A stretch of 64,000 nt of DNA, taken from the NCBI GenBank assembly GCA_017531845.1, contig JAFXKI010000011.1, positions 124,001 through 188,000 of the forward strand. Reading direction: 5' to 3'. Position numbers and translations under genes: made by a program. Of the stretch, positions 55,042 to 64,000 are shown piece by piece. Every line of letters starts with the position of its first letter. The stretch's first letter is position 1. This stretch comes from Opitutales bacterium (GTDB lineage: Bacteria; Verrucomicrobiota; Verrucomicrobiia; Opitutales; UBA953). Under the pieces are notes generated by a model. That model was not told where the DNA came from and ran no database searches. It saw only the letters and a list, made by a program, of their open reading frames with translations.

Positions 55042-55809
55042 CACGGGATATTCTATTTCATCATTGTAAGCCTCAAAAGACACGCGCCCGGGGTTTCTTA
55101 CCCGCTTCGTTTTTCCCAAAAAATATTCTTCATTCTCATGCGGTTTTTCGCGTCTCTTTTTAATGTCGTAAACTGTTTGCCGGGAAACACCGTTTGCAAA
55201 GGCGATTTTCGTAGTAGAAATGCCTCTTCCTATTTCTCCTGAAAGTTCGCTCCGTTCTCTAAGAGACAGACGATTTCCGGATTTTTTGCCTCCGCCGCGC
55301 TTTAGCACCGGGAAAAGCGATGAATAATAAAGCGGCTCACCGTCTTTTTTTGCTACTTTTTCGGCGGCTTCAAAAATGCAATCAATATCAAAACCACTTA
55401 GAGCCAACGCAAGAATTCCCCCGTTCCCGTATTCGTGTTCTATTAACCAATTTTCAAGAGAGAAAAATTCCGGGGCGGCTTTCTTTTTTAGGTTTGAAAA
55501 GGAAATAACACTAAAGCCCGATTCTTTAAAAAAACTTTCTCCTTTAAACTTCATTTGAAAACGAAAGCCCCCCGAACCGTAGATTTCCGGGTAAGAATCC
55601 GGATTGATTAAAAGCTCTCTATCTCCATTGCTAAAAACAAGTTCGATTATCTCCCCGCAAAGAGCGTGCGAAAGCTCTTGCGCTGTCATTTTCCGGAAGC
55701 GGTCAAACGAAACGCGCTTAATGCCGTAATTTAAAACCTCATCCAAATAATTACCTGCAAGCCGTTTCAGCTTGTCCGGAATGCCGCTCAAATCCCCCTT
55801 GCGTCTCAT
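55033..55809 (-). CDS. Element protein of unknown function with C-terminal helix-turn-helix
   Basis: A 258-residue protein not recognised. The N-terminal 170 residues (GIKRVSFDRFRKMTAQELSH, LCGEIIELVFSNGDRELLI, GFDIDCIFEAAEKVAKKDGE) show no known motif. Residues about 178-218 (LSLRERSELSGEIGRGISTT and KIAFANGVSRQTVYDIKKRR) are a resolvase-type HTH. It lies between the integrase and the iteron region in the same direction. It may be a regulator or initiator accessory. Confidence 0.72.
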   Translation of the reverse strand: MRRKGDLSGIPDKLKRLAGNYLDEVLNYGIKRVSFDRFRKMTAQELSHALCGEIIELVFSNGDRELLINPDSYPEIYGSGGFRFQMKFKGESFFKESGFSVISFSNLKKKAAPEFFSLENWLIEHEYGNGGILALALSGFDIDCIFEAAEKVAKKDGEPLYYSSLFPVLKRGGGKKSGNRLSLRERSELSGEIGRGISTTKIAFANGVSRQTVYDIKKRREKPHENEEYFLGKTKRVRNPGRVSFEAYNDEIEYPVSA

Positions 55810-56192
55810 GCCTCTATTCTGAACACACGGAGCGACAAATCAAGACTGTAAGCACCCGGAAGCCTCGACAAGATAGCTTTTAAAAAAATAGAAAAAAAAT
55901 AAAACCTTGCCGAAAGATAGAAAGAGAGCCGGATTCTTAAAAGGAAAAGGGGGAACGGGGGAAAGGGAAAGACGCGAACATTCCACAAAAACGGGGCGGC
56001 TTATCTACCGCGCCGGGCAACGCGAGCGGTCTTTAGGGGCATTCTCGCACCTCTTTTTTCGGGGAATGGTGCTAAAATCCGGAAAGCCGGGCGTTTGCCG
56101 GATAGTTTGAGAAGTAAGCTTTTTCGGCGGTTTTACCGGGGGAAACGTTCAGCAAGGGGAACGCGGCGGCGGATTGCCGGGCGCGGGAACGC
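55810..56192. other. Gene-free spacer before the unknown HTH gene
   Basis: No gene is supported. The right part is repeat module copy 3 and gene-end tail copy 3; the left part (55810-55980) is AT-rich then purine-rich and should hold the promoter of the leftward HTH gene. Confidence 0.55.
55985..56118. repeat. Element repeat module, diverged partial copy 3
   Basis: Shares AACGGGGCGGCTTATCTA, GGGGCATTCTCGC and TTTGCCGGATAGTTTGAGAA with copies 1 and 2 but has many substitutions and lacks the TGAGAGGT part. Confidence 0.8.
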
Positions 56193-56201
56193 TTACGCGC
56201 T
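56143..56201. repeat. Gene-end repeat tail, copy 3
   Basis: GAAACGTTCAGCAAGGGGAA, then GGATTGCCGGGCG and CGGGAACGCTTACGCGCT. The integrase stop codon (56193-56195) lies inside, at the same place as in copy 2. Confidence 0.85.
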
Positions 56202-57701
56202 TTCGGCGGGGGAATCGGCGGCGGGAACGCTTTGCGCGGCTTCGCGTTCGCCTTGCTCCTCGCTCGCGCGTTTTGCCGTGCTTTTGGCGCGGGAACGGGA
56301 AAACGCTATCGCCTTGCCGTCTTTAACAGGCGGCATTATCCCGAAATAGTCTTGCGCGTCGGTTTTGCTGATTAAACCGCGATAGTTCACGCCCTGCGTT
56401 CTTATGCTATGCCCGCAATAATCAGCGGCGAAATTTTGCCCGTGAATCACCGCAAGGCAAGAAACGGCGGTATGCCGAAAGGCGTTTTTCGGCTTTTTGA
56501 AGCCTGTTCGTTTTTCGGCGGCAAGAATTGCGCGAGCGTAAGCCATAGAACGGGCGTGATAGTTTGCCTCAATACGAGCGGCGCGGGCGGATTCCGAAAG
56601 CGTCTCAAGCTCTCTTGCGGGCGTATCGTTAAACGGGAATAGAAGCTCGTTAGGAGCGGGGACGCTTCCACGCGCAACGGCGAAAGCGTCAAGCCACGCT
56701 TTGAGATTTTCCGAAACGGGAACGGCGCGGGCGATTTTCGTTTTTGTGATTGAACAAGAAAGATGAAATTCTCCGTCTTTTAAGTCTTTCCACCGCAAAC
56801 GCAACATTTCGGCATTTCGAACGCCGCAAAACATTTGCACGGCAACGGCGGGCAACAAAGGCAAATCATTCTCCCAAATATCGGCAAGAATTGCGCGGGC
56901 TTCGTCTATCGTCAAGATTTCGGGTTCTTTTGTTTTTGAGATTTTCGGCGCGGTCAAAATTTCAAGCGGGTTTGTCAGTTTTTCACTTGCGCGGCGAGTT
57001 GCATTCTCGCGGGTGTAAAACCAGTTGAAAAGCTCTTTTATCGCTTCAATCCAATGTTTTTGCGTTTTCGGCGCGGGCGGCTTTCCGTCCTTGCCTTGCG
57101 CGAGCCTTAAAATCGCGTCTTTTACCTGCGTTTCGTTTACTTCGCCGATTCTTGCGCCTTTAAAATGGCGTCCGATTGCCTCAAGCCTGTTCTTTATCCT
57201 CGCACGGTAAGCGGGCGAAATTCCGCCTGTTGCGTCTTTTGCTTCGATGAAATTAAAAATCACGTCCGAAAGCAAAGGCGTTTCATCTTTAGAGCGTTCC
57301 CGCTCAATCGCTTCTCTTACCACTTCCGCAAAACTACGCGCGGGCGTGCCTTTCATTTGCGAAGCCATAACATATTCACGCCAAAGCTTTAAGGCGGTTT
57401 CTTCCTCTTTCCGGATTGTGCCAAATCCTGCCCCGGCTTGTTTGCCTATCCGGTTTGCATTTCGGGCGGCTTCGTTTGCGGCTTCATATTTTTCTACCGG
57501 GAAATGTTGCCGTTTAAGTTTTTCCCTGTTGCTCCCGGGATATTTCTCACCTGTTTTAATGCTTAAGTAAAGCCCCTTCCTTTTTTTATCGAAACATACG
57601 GTTGCCGCTTCCCCTTTCTCCAAACCTAACCACCCGCGCCCGGCTTTAACGGCGGGAACGTGTTCAAAGTCTTTACCGATTTTTACGCGCTTTTCAGACA
57701 T
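56193..57701 (-). CDS. int: Tyrosine recombinase (integrase)
   Basis: A 502-residue site-specific recombinase. An N-terminal arm-binding region precedes a SAM-like core-binding domain (about 140-250) and the catalytic domain: arginine in GVRNAEMLRLRW, lysine in SITKTKIARAV, NAFRHTA as the HxxR box with Asn for His, CGHS, and tyrosine in VNYRGLI or QDYFGIM. The last 40 residues are Ala/Ser-rich. It sits about 100 bases from attR and is read inward, as in many tRNA-targeting elements. It should recombine the tRNA-Tyr 3' end with the element. Confidence 0.92.
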   Translation of the reverse strand: MSEKRVKIGKDFEHVPAVKAGRGWLGLEKGEAATVCFDKKRKGLYLSIKTGEKYPGSNREKLKRQHFPVEKYEAANEAARNANRIGKQAGAGFGTIRKEEETALKLWREYVMASQMKGTPARSFAEVVREAIERERSKDETPLLSDVIFNFIEAKDATGGISPAYRARIKNRLEAIGRHFKGARIGEVNETQVKDAILRLAQGKDGKPPAPKTQKHWIEAIKELFNWFYTRENATRRASEKLTNPLEILTAPKISKTKEPEILTIDEARAILADIWENDLPLLPAVAVQMFCGVRNAEMLRLRWKDLKDGEFHLSCSITKTKIARAVPVSENLKAWLDAFAVARGSVPAPNELLFPFNDTPARELETLSESARAARIEANYHARSMAYARAILAAEKRTGFKKPKNAFRHTAVSCLAVIHGQNFAADYCGHSIRTQGVNYRGLISKTDAQDYFGIMPPVKDGKAIAFSRSRAKSTAKRASEEQGEREAAQSVPAADSPAESA

Positions 57702-57805
57702 ACTGCGACGCTATGCGCCCCCGTGAATCCTTGCAAGACTTTTCACACTTTCGACACACTCGAAAAAAGTTTCCTTTGTTTAAAAGGATTTTCGGGGGTT
57801 CGAAT

Positions 57806-57835
57806 TCTCACCACCACTTCAAAAAGCCCGCGAAT
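57806..57835. repeat. attR of the integrative element
   Basis: Identical to 49714-49743 over 30 bases. The preceding GGGGGTTCGAAT matches the tRNA T arm, but six bases between it and the repeat are missing, so the copy cannot restore a full tRNA T stem. Confidence 0.9.
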
Positions 57836-57867
57836 CCGCTTAAATACGAGCCTCGCGGGCTTTTTCG
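57821..57867. terminator. Terminator at attR
   Basis: AAAAAGCCCGCGA pairs with TCGCGGGCTTTTT. This better-paired hairpin is probably the original tRNA-Tyr terminator displaced by integration. Confidence 0.8.
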
Positions 57868-58081
57868 TGCTCGAACAACCTCCTGCATCCTCCAATATAG
57901 AATGGCGGAAAGCGCTTTCGATGCCTACCGGATTCTTGTCATTTTCTACGGTCACGTATCCGCACACGCTCCTACTGTTTGCCACACATAAGAAAAATTA
58001 TCGCATTCCCGGTCCCACACGAAAAAGATGAAAGAACGCCTACGCGGGAAATTTTTACAAGCCATCCCGACATCGCAACCG

Positions 58082-58134
58082 AAAAAAAGCGTTCCCGCGT
58101 GAATCGGATTTCTCCGCCGGCGGGAACGCTTTTC
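58082..58134 (-). terminator. Terminator of the pilus operon, built from inverted octamers
   Basis: AAAAGCGTTCCCG pairs with CGGGAACGCTTTT around a 24-base loop; the left A tract is the T tract of the leftward pilC transcript. Each arm is a copy of the octamer. Confidence 0.88.
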
Positions 58135-58163
58135 TTTAACCGTAAAACTCTGACACTTTTTTA

Positions 58164-59375
58164 TCAGGTCATTTTCTGGATGATAGAAACAATCGGCATA
58201 AACATCGCGACAACAATGGTCCCGACGACGACGGCGAGGAAAAGAATCATCACCGGTTCAATGACGGAAGTAAGTGCACCGACGGCGTTGTCAACCTCTT
58301 CATCGTAGTTATCCGCCACGCGGTTGAGCATTTCCGGAAGCTGTCCGGTTTCTTCGCCGACCTGCACCATGGAGCAAACCATCGGCGGAAAAACTTTTGC
58401 CTGCTCAAGCGGCTGAGCGAGTGTGTCCCCGTCGCGCACGCGGTCGTGAACGCGTTCAAGCGCGTCGCGCAAAACGACGTTATCGAGCGTATCGCGTGTA
58501 ATTTTCATTGCCTGCAGAATCGGCACCCCGGAAGACATCAGCGTTCCGAACGTACGGGCGAAGCGCGAAACGGTAACGACTTGGACGAAAGTGCCGATTT
58601 TCGGGAGCTTGAAAACAAGGCGGTCGATCATCGCTTTGGTTTTTGCGTTTTTGAAAAGGAAGCGAACAAGGAAAAGTCCGCCGAAAACGACGATGACAGT
58701 TAGAAGCCAGTGTTCGCTCAATGCGTTCCCGAGATCCATGACGAATTTTGTCAGCGGCGGCATCGTTCCGCCCTGAGCGGAAATCATTTTTTCAAACGAG
58801 GGAACGACAAAAACCAAAAGCACCCACACGATGATGAATGCGACGGAAAGCACGACGCAGGGATAAACCATCGCGGATTTTACTTTTTTCTTAATCTTTC
58901 CGGCTTTTTCCTGGAAGGAAGCCAGACGATCAAGCACGGTATCGAGCACGCCACCGGCTTCCCCGGCTCGAATCATATTGACGTAAAGGCGGTCAAACAT
59001 ACGCGGATATTGCGCGAGCGCATCGGAGAGAGTGTTCCCGCCCTGAATATTTTCGGAAATCGTTTCAAGTGCTGTTTTGAAAACGGGATCCTTTTCCTGA
59101 TCGGAGAGGATTTGCATAGCTCGGAGCAAGGGCAAACCCGCTTGGAGTAGCGTGGCAAGCTGGCGCGTAAAAATCGTCAACTGCTCCCCGTTAATTTTTT
59201 TATTAAAGCCTGCGTTTTTCTTGCCTTTTTTGCCGAAACCTTCGGCAGAGATGGAAGAAACCATGAGGCGTTGTGCGGAGAGTTTTGCACGTGCCTGCTC
59301 CTCGTTCGGGGCGTCTATTTTTCCGTTCACGGGTTTTCCGTTCCCGTCGATAGCGGAATATTTGAATGTTGCCAT
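58164..59375 (-). CDS. pilC: Type IV pilus/type II secretion inner-membrane protein PilC/GspF
   Basis: A 403-residue platform protein. Two similar GspF domains are present: FTRQLATLLQAGLPLLRAMQ and FARTFGTLMSSGVPILQAMK, each followed by a helical bundle, with three membrane helices including YPCVVLSVAFIIVWVLLVFV and PVMILFLAVVVGTIVVAMFM. It anchors the assembly ATPases. It is last in the leftward four-gene operon, 29 bases after the GspE-like gene. Confidence 0.95.
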   Translation of the reverse strand: MATFKYSAIDGNGKPVNGKIDAPNEEQARAKLSAQRLMVSSISAEGFGKKGKKNAGFNKKINGEQLTIFTRQLATLLQAGLPLLRAMQILSDQEKDPVFKTALETISENIQGGNTLSDALAQYPRMFDRLYVNMIRAGEAGGVLDTVLDRLASFQEKAGKIKKKVKSAMVYPCVVLSVAFIIVWVLLVFVVPSFEKMISAQGGTMPPLTKFVMDLGNALSEHWLLTVIVVFGGLFLVRFLFKNAKTKAMIDRLVFKLPKIGTFVQVVTVSRFARTFGTLMSSGVPILQAMKITRDTLDNVVLRDALERVHDRVRDGDTLAQPLEQAKVFPPMVCSMVQVGEETGQLPEMLNRVADNYDEEVDNAVGALTSVIEPVMILFLAVVVGTIVVAMFMPIVSIIQKMT

Positions 59376-59404
59376 AATTTTTTAAGGGGCTGGGGTTAAA
59401 AGAA

Positions 59405-61066
59405 TTAGGTGTATTTTAAAACTTCCTCGATGGTGGTCAACCCATCAAAAATGCAGCGCAGACCGTCGTCTCGAAGTGTGCGCATACCATTTTCTATTGC
59501 CTTTTGCTTGAGCACGAGAGTCGGCGCCTTTTTGGTAATAAGTTCGCGAACCGAATCGTTGATAACCATCAGTTCGAAAAGCCCTTGGCGCCCTTTGTAG
59601 CCAGTGCGGTTACATTCGGAGCAACCTTTACCGTAGAAGAATTGTTTTTCCGCGATTTCGAGCGGATCGACCTGAAGCATGGAGATCACGTTTTGATCCG
59701 GCTCGTAAGCAGTACGACAATGGCGGCAGATACGGCGAAGCAGGCGTTGCCCGAGCACGCCTTCAAGTGAAGCCGAGATGAGGAACGGTTCCAACCCCAT
59801 ATCGACGAGACGCGTTACCGCGCCGGGAGCGTCATTCGTGTGAAGCGTGGCGAGCACGACGTGCCCGGTGAGCGATGCCTGCACCGCGATTTGCCCTGTT
59901 TCCAAGTCACGAATTTCCCCGACCATGATCGTATCCGGGTCCTGACGCAAAAAGGATCGCAACGCCGAGGCGAACGTGAGCCCGACCTGATGGTTAATCT
60001 GCACCTGCATGATGCCTTCGATTTCGTATTCGACCGGATCTTCGGCGGTGAGGATTTTTACGTCCACGGTGTTAACTTCGCGGAGCGCGGAATAAAGCGT
60101 TGTTGTTTTCCCGGAACCAGTCGGCCCCGTGACGATGAAAATACCGTTCGGGCGATTCACGAGTTCGCGAATACCGTTCATGATTTCCGGCTCCATCGAA
60201 AGGTTTTCGAGGTCGAGATTGACAACGCCTTTGTCGAGAATACGGAGCACGACGGATTCTCCGAACTGCGTCGGGAGCGTGGAAACACGAAGGTCAATCG
60301 GACGCCCGCCGATAGTCGTCTTGATACGTCCGTCTTGCGGAATACGTTTTTCGGCAATATTCAAGCCGGACATGACTTTGACGCGCGCGGTAACGGCGTT
60401 CGCGAGGCTTTTCGGCGGCGGAGCCATTTCGTAAAGCGCGCCGTCAATGCGGTAGCGAATGCGGAATTGGTCTTCAAACGGCTCAAAGTGAATATCGGAG
60501 GCTTTTGCCTTCACGGCTTCCTGTAAAACAACATCGACGAAGCGGATAATCGGAGCCTGATTGGCGGAGTCATCCGCGTCCAAATTATCCATATCGATTT
60601 CGGAAAGAATATCGTCGATGGAAGAATGCTGCTCCCCGTAAAATTTTATAATCGCGCCGTCAATCTGCGCGGGATCGCAAACGGAAAGCTCGACGTCGCG
60701 GCGAAGCGAGAACGACAAGTCGTCCACCACGCTGAAATTCAGCGGATCCTTGGCAAGGAACCAAACTTTATTCGGGTCCGCGCGATAAGGCAAAATTCCG
60801 TATTTGTGTGCCTGGTCCGGCTTGATGATTCGGAGAAAATCCGGTTCGATCTGTTCGGGGATTTCGGGAACGTAATCAACGTTCAGATTGCGGGCGATCA
60901 GCTCTAAAATCGTGTTGCGATCAAGGTCGCCGGCATCTTCGAGAACATCGGTAAACGCCTTCCCCGTGTCGACATGCTCTTCCCAAGCCTCATCAAGCCG
61001 CTCAGGCGAAACCAAGCCGGATTCTTCAAAAATATTTTTTAATGTTTCGCTGTGTTCGTTAAACAT
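59405..61066 (-). CDS. PilB/GspE-family assembly ATPase, paralogue 2
   Basis: A 553-residue ATPase. An N-terminal GspE-N domain (about 1-130) precedes the catalytic core: Walker [16 protein letters not shown], Asp box [20 protein letters not shown], Walker [20 protein letters not shown] and His box [15 protein letters not shown] zinc-type tetracysteine ([11 protein letters not shown] and CSECNRTGY) follows. It powers pilin polymerisation or secretion. It is separated from the PilT gene by 21 bases. Confidence 0.94.
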   Translation of the reverse strand: MFNEHSETLKNIFEESGLVSPERLDEAWEEHVDTGKAFTDVLEDAGDLDRNTILELIARNLNVDYVPEIPEQIEPDFLRIIKPDQAHKYGILPYRADPNKVWFLAKDPLNFSVVDDLSFSLRRDVELSVCDPAQIDGAIIKFYGEQHSSIDDILSEIDMDNLDADDSANQAPIIRFVDVVLQEAVKAKASDIHFEPFEDQFRIRYRIDGALYEMAPPPKSLANAVTARVKVMSGLNIAEKRIPQDGRIKTTIGGRPIDLRVSTLPTQFGESVVLRILDKGVVNLDLENLSMEPEIMNGIRELVNRPNGIFIVTGPTGSGKTTTLYSALREVNTVDVKILTAEDPVEYEIEGIMQVQINHQVGLTFASALRSFLRQDPDTIMVGEIRDLETGQIAVQASLTGHVVLATLHTNDAPGAVTRLVDMGLEPFLISASLEGVLGQRLLRRICRHCRTAYEPDQNVISMLQVDPLEIAEKQFFYGKGCSECNRTGYKGRQGLFELMVINDSVRELITKKAPTLVLKQKAIENGMRTLRDDGLRCIFDGLTTIEEVLKYT

Positions 61067-61087
61067 AACGGGAACGCGGGTTGAGAA

Positions 61088-62176
61088 TTAAATGAGGGAA
61101 AGCGCACGCAATTTATCGCGCATTTCATTGGGAGCCTGTGCAAATTTCGTCGCTTCGGACGGGTCGATGTATCCTTCCTGAGCAAGCGAGAGCAAGTGGC
61201 TGTCGAGCGTACGCATGCCGAGATTCCCTCCGGTTTGAATGTCGGAAGTAATACGGTAGGTTTTATTGTCTCGAATGAGTGCCGCTGTGGAATCCGTATT
61301 GATCATGATTTCATAGGCAGCAATGCGTCCGCCGTCGCGACGGCGGCAAAGCACCTGCGAAATCACGGCGACGAGCGAAGAGGCGAGCTGCGTCCGGATT
61401 TGGTCTTTCGTATCTGCCGGGAACGCATCGACGATACGGTCGACGGTGCGCGCCGCGCCGGTAGTGTGCAAAGTTGCAAAGACGAGGTGCCCGGTTTCGG
61501 CGGCGGAAACGGCGGCAGTAATTGTTTCGAGGTCTCGCATTTCCCCAACGAGGATGATGTCCGGGTCTTGGCGAAGCGCTCCGCGAATCGCCTCGGCGAA
61601 CGACGGAACGTCGCGCCCGATTTCGCGTTGCGTTACTACCGAGCGTTGGTGATCGTGGAAATATTCAATCGGGTCTTCAATCGTGATAATGTGTTTTTCT
61701 TCGTTGCGATTAACCCAATTGAGCATAGACGCGAGCGTCGTCGTTTTCCCGGAACCGGTCGGTCCCGTAACGAGAATCAAACCGCGTTGGCGTTGCAAAA
61801 GAGCTTTCACTTTGTCGGAAAGCCCGAGCTGCTCAAGCTCGAACATCTTATTCGGGATCTGTCGCAGAACGATCCCGTAGCCGTTCGTATCGCCATGCCC
61901 GTGGCGTGCCTTAAATACGCTCACACGGAAACGCGCCTGCCCTTCGTAGGAAAAACCGAAGTCGCATCCGCCGCGCTCTTCCAAGCGTTTCCAATGGTGT
62001 TCGGCGGTAATTTCACGCGCCATTGCTTCAGTTTCCTCCGCTGTCAGCACGGGACCGTCCACCGGCATCATCGCACCGGAAATACGCAGAACGGGAGCTT
62101 GGTCGATGTGAATATGCAAGTCGCTCGCTCCTTCGCTCACCATCAAATCGAGCAATTGTTTCAACGTGTAATTCAT
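61088..62176 (-). CDS. pilT: Twitching motility retraction ATPase PilT
   Basis: A 362-residue hexameric ATPase that depolymerises pili. Walker [36 protein letters not shown], the [20 protein letters not shown] Walker B region and [20 protein letters not shown] His box match PilT; there is no tetracysteine. Retraction of this kind drives twitching and DNA uptake. It lies between the two PilB/GspE paralogues. Confidence 0.95.
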   Translation of the reverse strand: MNYTLKQLLDLMVSEGASDLHIHIDQAPVLRISGAMMPVDGPVLTAEETEAMAREITAEHHWKRLEERGGCDFGFSYEGQARFRVSVFKARHGHGDTNGYGIVLRQIPNKMFELEQLGLSDKVKALLQRQRGLILVTGPTGSGKTTTLASMLNWVNRNEEKHIITIEDPIEYFHDHQRSVVTQREIGRDVPSFAEAIRGALRQDPDIILVGEMRDLETITAAVSAAETGHLVFATLHTTGAARTVDRIVDAFPADTKDQIRTQLASSLVAVISQVLCRRRDGGRIAAYEIMINTDSTAALIRDNKTYRITSDIQTGGNLGMRTLDSHLLSLAQEGYIDPSEATKFAQAPNEMRDKLRALSLI

Positions 62177-62225
62177 GCTTAAAAACCCTCTTCGTTATTA
62201 TTTTTTTGTGATGCGTTCCCGCGGC

Positions 62226-63947
62226 TTATTCAACCTCAACCGTTGTTGAAAGCACTTCCTCAACAGACGTGATTCCCGCCGCGATTTTTCGGATTCCGTC
62301 TTCACGCATCGTGCGCATTCCGAGCTCACGCACCTTGCGTCGCAAATCAACGAGCGAAACATTCCGATAGATCATTTCCTGAATCTCTTCGTTGACCATG
62401 AAAATTTCAAATACGCCGCGGCGCCCGCGATAGCCGGTGTTGTGGCATTTCGAACAGCCGCGTCCCTTTTGGAAATTCGAGTTTGAAAGATCGCCGACCG
62501 TCATGCCGATTGAAATGAGTTCCTTTTCCGTCGGGTTGTAGGATTCCGTGCAATCCGGGCAAATGCGGCGAACAAGGCGTTGCGCGAGAACGCCGCGCAA
62601 CGACGCCGAAACCAGGAACGGTTTTACACCGATGTCGACAAGACGCGATACAGCGGACGGAGCGTCATTCGTGTGAAGCGTGGAAAACACCATGTGCCCC
62701 GTAAGCGACGCATTGACCGCGATTTCCGCCGTTTCCAAGTCACGAATTTCCCCGATCATGATGATGTTCGGTGCCTGGCGGAGCATGGAACGAAGCGCGG
62801 CGGAAAACGTCATCCCGACTTCACGGCGCACCTGTACCTGATTGATGCCGGGCATTTGGTATTCGACCGGGTCTTCGACCGTGATGATTTTACGGTCCGG
62901 CTGGTTGATGTAATTAAGAGCCGAATACAGCGTCGTGGATTTCCCGGAACCGGTAGGCCCCGTAACAAGGAAAATGCCGTCCGCGCCGGTGATGATTTTC
63001 TGGAAAGTTGCCTGGTCGTCGGAGAAAAATCCGAGCTCCGGCAAGCCGAGTCGCAGACCTTCTTTGTCCAAAATACGCATGACGATGGACTCGCCGTAAA
63101 CCGTAGGAAGCACGGAAACACGCAAGTCCACGTCTTTCCCCGAAACCTGAATTTGGATACGTCCGTCCTGCGGAATGCGTTTTTCGGCGAGAGAAACTTC
63201 CGCCATCAGTTTTAAACGCGCGATAATGGACGCTTGCAGGCGTTTCGGCGGGTTTTCCACTTCCTGCAAAACACCGTCGATGCGATAGCGCACGCGGAAA
63301 CGTTTTTCGAGCGGCTCCATGTGAATATCGGACGCACGGCGGCGAATTGCCTCCGTAATCAGCAGATTCACGTATTTGATAATCGGCGCATCTTCGGATT
63401 CGGACGCGTTCCCGCCGAGTGTTCCGGGAACGTTAACGCCGGTTCCGTTTTCGCCGAAAAGAGCCTTCATCGCGTCGCTCTGCGGCAAGCCGTCATCACC
63501 GTAAGCAGATTTAATCGCCGCGCGAATATCATCCGGCGGAGCCAGACGGAAAGAAACCGACATTCCGAGCAGGCGCGCGAGCTCGTCCATCATATCCGTG
63601 TCGAGAGGATCGGCGGTAACGGCAAGCATTTGCCCGCCTTCAAGCTGCAACGGCAAAACGTTGTAACGCTCCGCAAGTTCGCGCCCCATTTTTTCGAGAG
63701 CTTCGGGCGTCGGGCGCACGTCTTCCATTTCCGCGACTTCCATGTCGAACTGCTGCGCGAGCACGGCAGTAATCGCTGCCCAGGTCGTGTAGCCTTTATC
63801 CACCAAAAGCGTCAGCGTCTCGGTGTCAACCTTGTCCTCCGGCACACCTTGCGAGCGCACATATTCCTTGGCGGCTTCGACGGTTTCCGGCGGCACAAGC
63901 TGCTCGTTTTGAATTAAATCAATGACATAATCGTCAGCGGAAATCAC
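62226..63947 (-). CDS. PilB/GspE-family assembly ATPase, paralogue 1
   Basis: A 573-residue ATPase, first of the operon within the window. An N-terminal GspE-N-like region (about 1-160, [20 protein letters not shown]) precedes Walker [56 protein letters not shown] and [14 protein letters not shown], with tetracysteine CPDCTES and CSKCHNTGY. In the Walker B segment Gln-Ala-Pro-Asn replaces the usual Gln-Asp-Pro-Asp. It is clearly related to paralogue 2 but distinct, so the two may serve different pilin sets. Confidence 0.94.
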   Translation of the reverse strand: MISADDYVIDLIQNEQLVPPETVEAAKEYVRSQGVPEDKVDTETLTLLVDKGYTTWAAITAVLAQQFDMEVAEMEDVRPTPEALEKMGRELAERYNVLPLQLEGGQMLAVTADPLDTDMMDELARLLGMSVSFRLAPPDDIRAAIKSAYGDDGLPQSDAMKALFGENGTGVNVPGTLGGNASESEDAPIIKYVNLLITEAIRRRASDIHMEPLEKRFRVRYRIDGVLQEVENPPKRLQASIIARLKLMAEVSLAEKRIPQDGRIQIQVSGKDVDLRVSVLPTVYGESIVMRILDKEGLRLGLPELGFFSDDQATFQKIITGADGIFLVTGPTGSGKSTTLYSALNYINQPDRKIITVEDPVEYQMPGINQVQVRREVGMTFSAALRSMLRQAPNIIMIGEIRDLETAEIAVNASLTGHMVFSTLHTNDAPSAVSRLVDIGVKPFLVSASLRGVLAQRLVRRICPDCTESYNPTEKELISIGMTVGDLSNSNFQKGRGCSKCHNTGYRGRRGVFEIFMVNEEIQEMIYRNVSLVDLRRKVRELGMRTMREDGIRKIAAGITSVEEVLSTTVEVE

Positions 63948-64000
63948 GATATCGGGTCTCCTGTAAGATGAGTAAAAAGGGGCAAAAAAACGGGAAAAAT

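Larger units (their letters stand above)
49714..57835. mobile_element. Integrative element of about 8.1 kb in tRNA-Tyr
   Basis: It is bounded by 30-base att repeats. Next to attR is a tyrosine integrase; inward lie an HTH protein, ribbon-helix-helix proteins, an AlpA-like protein and a primase-helicase. Spacers hold repeated modules. There are no capsid, tail, relaxase or type IV secretion genes, so it is best described as a satellite-like or small replicative integrative element. The CGGGAACG octamer is as dense here (22 copies by hand) as in the host DNA. Confidence 0.88.
57702..58163. other. Spacer spanning attR and the host junction
   Basis: No gene is supported. It contains the integrase promoter side, attR with a terminator, and host DNA up to the pilC terminator. 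A few open frames crossing attR are judged chance. Confidence 0.6.

Noticed and set aside
49714-57835. Anti-phage defence island or toxin-antitoxin system
   Set aside because: No recognised defence domain; the small RHH proteins have no adjacent toxin-like partner that I can identify.
57660-58031. 123-codon rightward frame across attR
   Set aside because: It spans the integrase start, attR and a terminator, so it is a chance frame.

Overview
The window is a bacterial chromosome segment of roughly 50-55% GC by eye, dense with genes on both strands. The best guess is a member of the Verrucomicrobiota, perhaps Opitutae-like. The pointers are a PEP-CTERM protein of the autotransporter beta-strand-repeat type, a Gld-like ABC cluster with a DUF4340 protein, a Lys/Ala-rich histone H1-like tail, a single-chain glycyl-tRNA synthetase and few Shine-Dalgarno sequences. 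A glycyl-radical activase suggests anaerobic metabolism. The phylum is an inference; there is no rRNA here.

Layout. 0-4.4 kb: ECF-type ABC ATPase, exbB-exbD-tonB, then rplU-rpmA. 4.4-12.8 kb: a secreted beta-propeller protein, gap, dapA, tcdA, rplM-rpsI, pflA-like, a CDF metal exporter and a GlcD-like FAD oxidase. 12.9-16.1 kb: pyruvate phosphate dikinase continuing in frame into an H1-like tail. 16.1-20 kb: a PEP-CTERM protein bracketed by direct copies of a double-palindrome repeat. 20-31.3 kb: hom, plsY, queC, an Rsm22-like methyltransferase, a membrane protein with a Gln/Ala/Tyr-rich tail, glyQS, tRNA-Met, mutY, a CNNM/CorC protein and a P-loop-less ABC-like protein. 31.4-38.3 kb: YfgM-like protein, ABC ATPase, permease, GldG-like protein, DUF4340 protein and an STAS protein. 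38.4-49.5 kb: argH, an enoyl reductase, tRNA-Arg, a DUF218 protein, trpS, two proteins of unknown function, a class V aminotransferase, thiD, xseA and a HIT protein.

49.7-57.8 kb is an integrative element of about 8.1 kb in the 3' end of tRNA-Tyr. It carries a tyrosine integrase, an AlpA-like protein, a primase-helicase, ribbon-helix-helix proteins and an unknown HTH protein, separated by repeated non-coding modules. No structural, conjugation or recognised defence genes were seen, so it resembles a satellite or small integrative replicon. 58.1-64 kb is a type IV pilus/type II secretion operon: two GspE/PilB paralogues around pilT, followed by pilC.

The most striking signal is not a gene. 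The octamer CGGGAACG/CGTTCCCG, usually inside GCGGGAACGC, recurs throughout the window. A hand count gives 25 copies in the first 10 kb, where about 0.3 is expected by chance. It occurs on both strands, in all reading frames, in intergenic regions and in the mobile element, and pairs of inverted copies form terminator stems. It is absent from the four ribosomal protein genes and from gap. It resembles a DNA uptake sequence or another genome-wide signature, and the pilus operon at the right end is a possible partner for an uptake role. Several loci also carry intergenic inverted repeats built from iterated short words.
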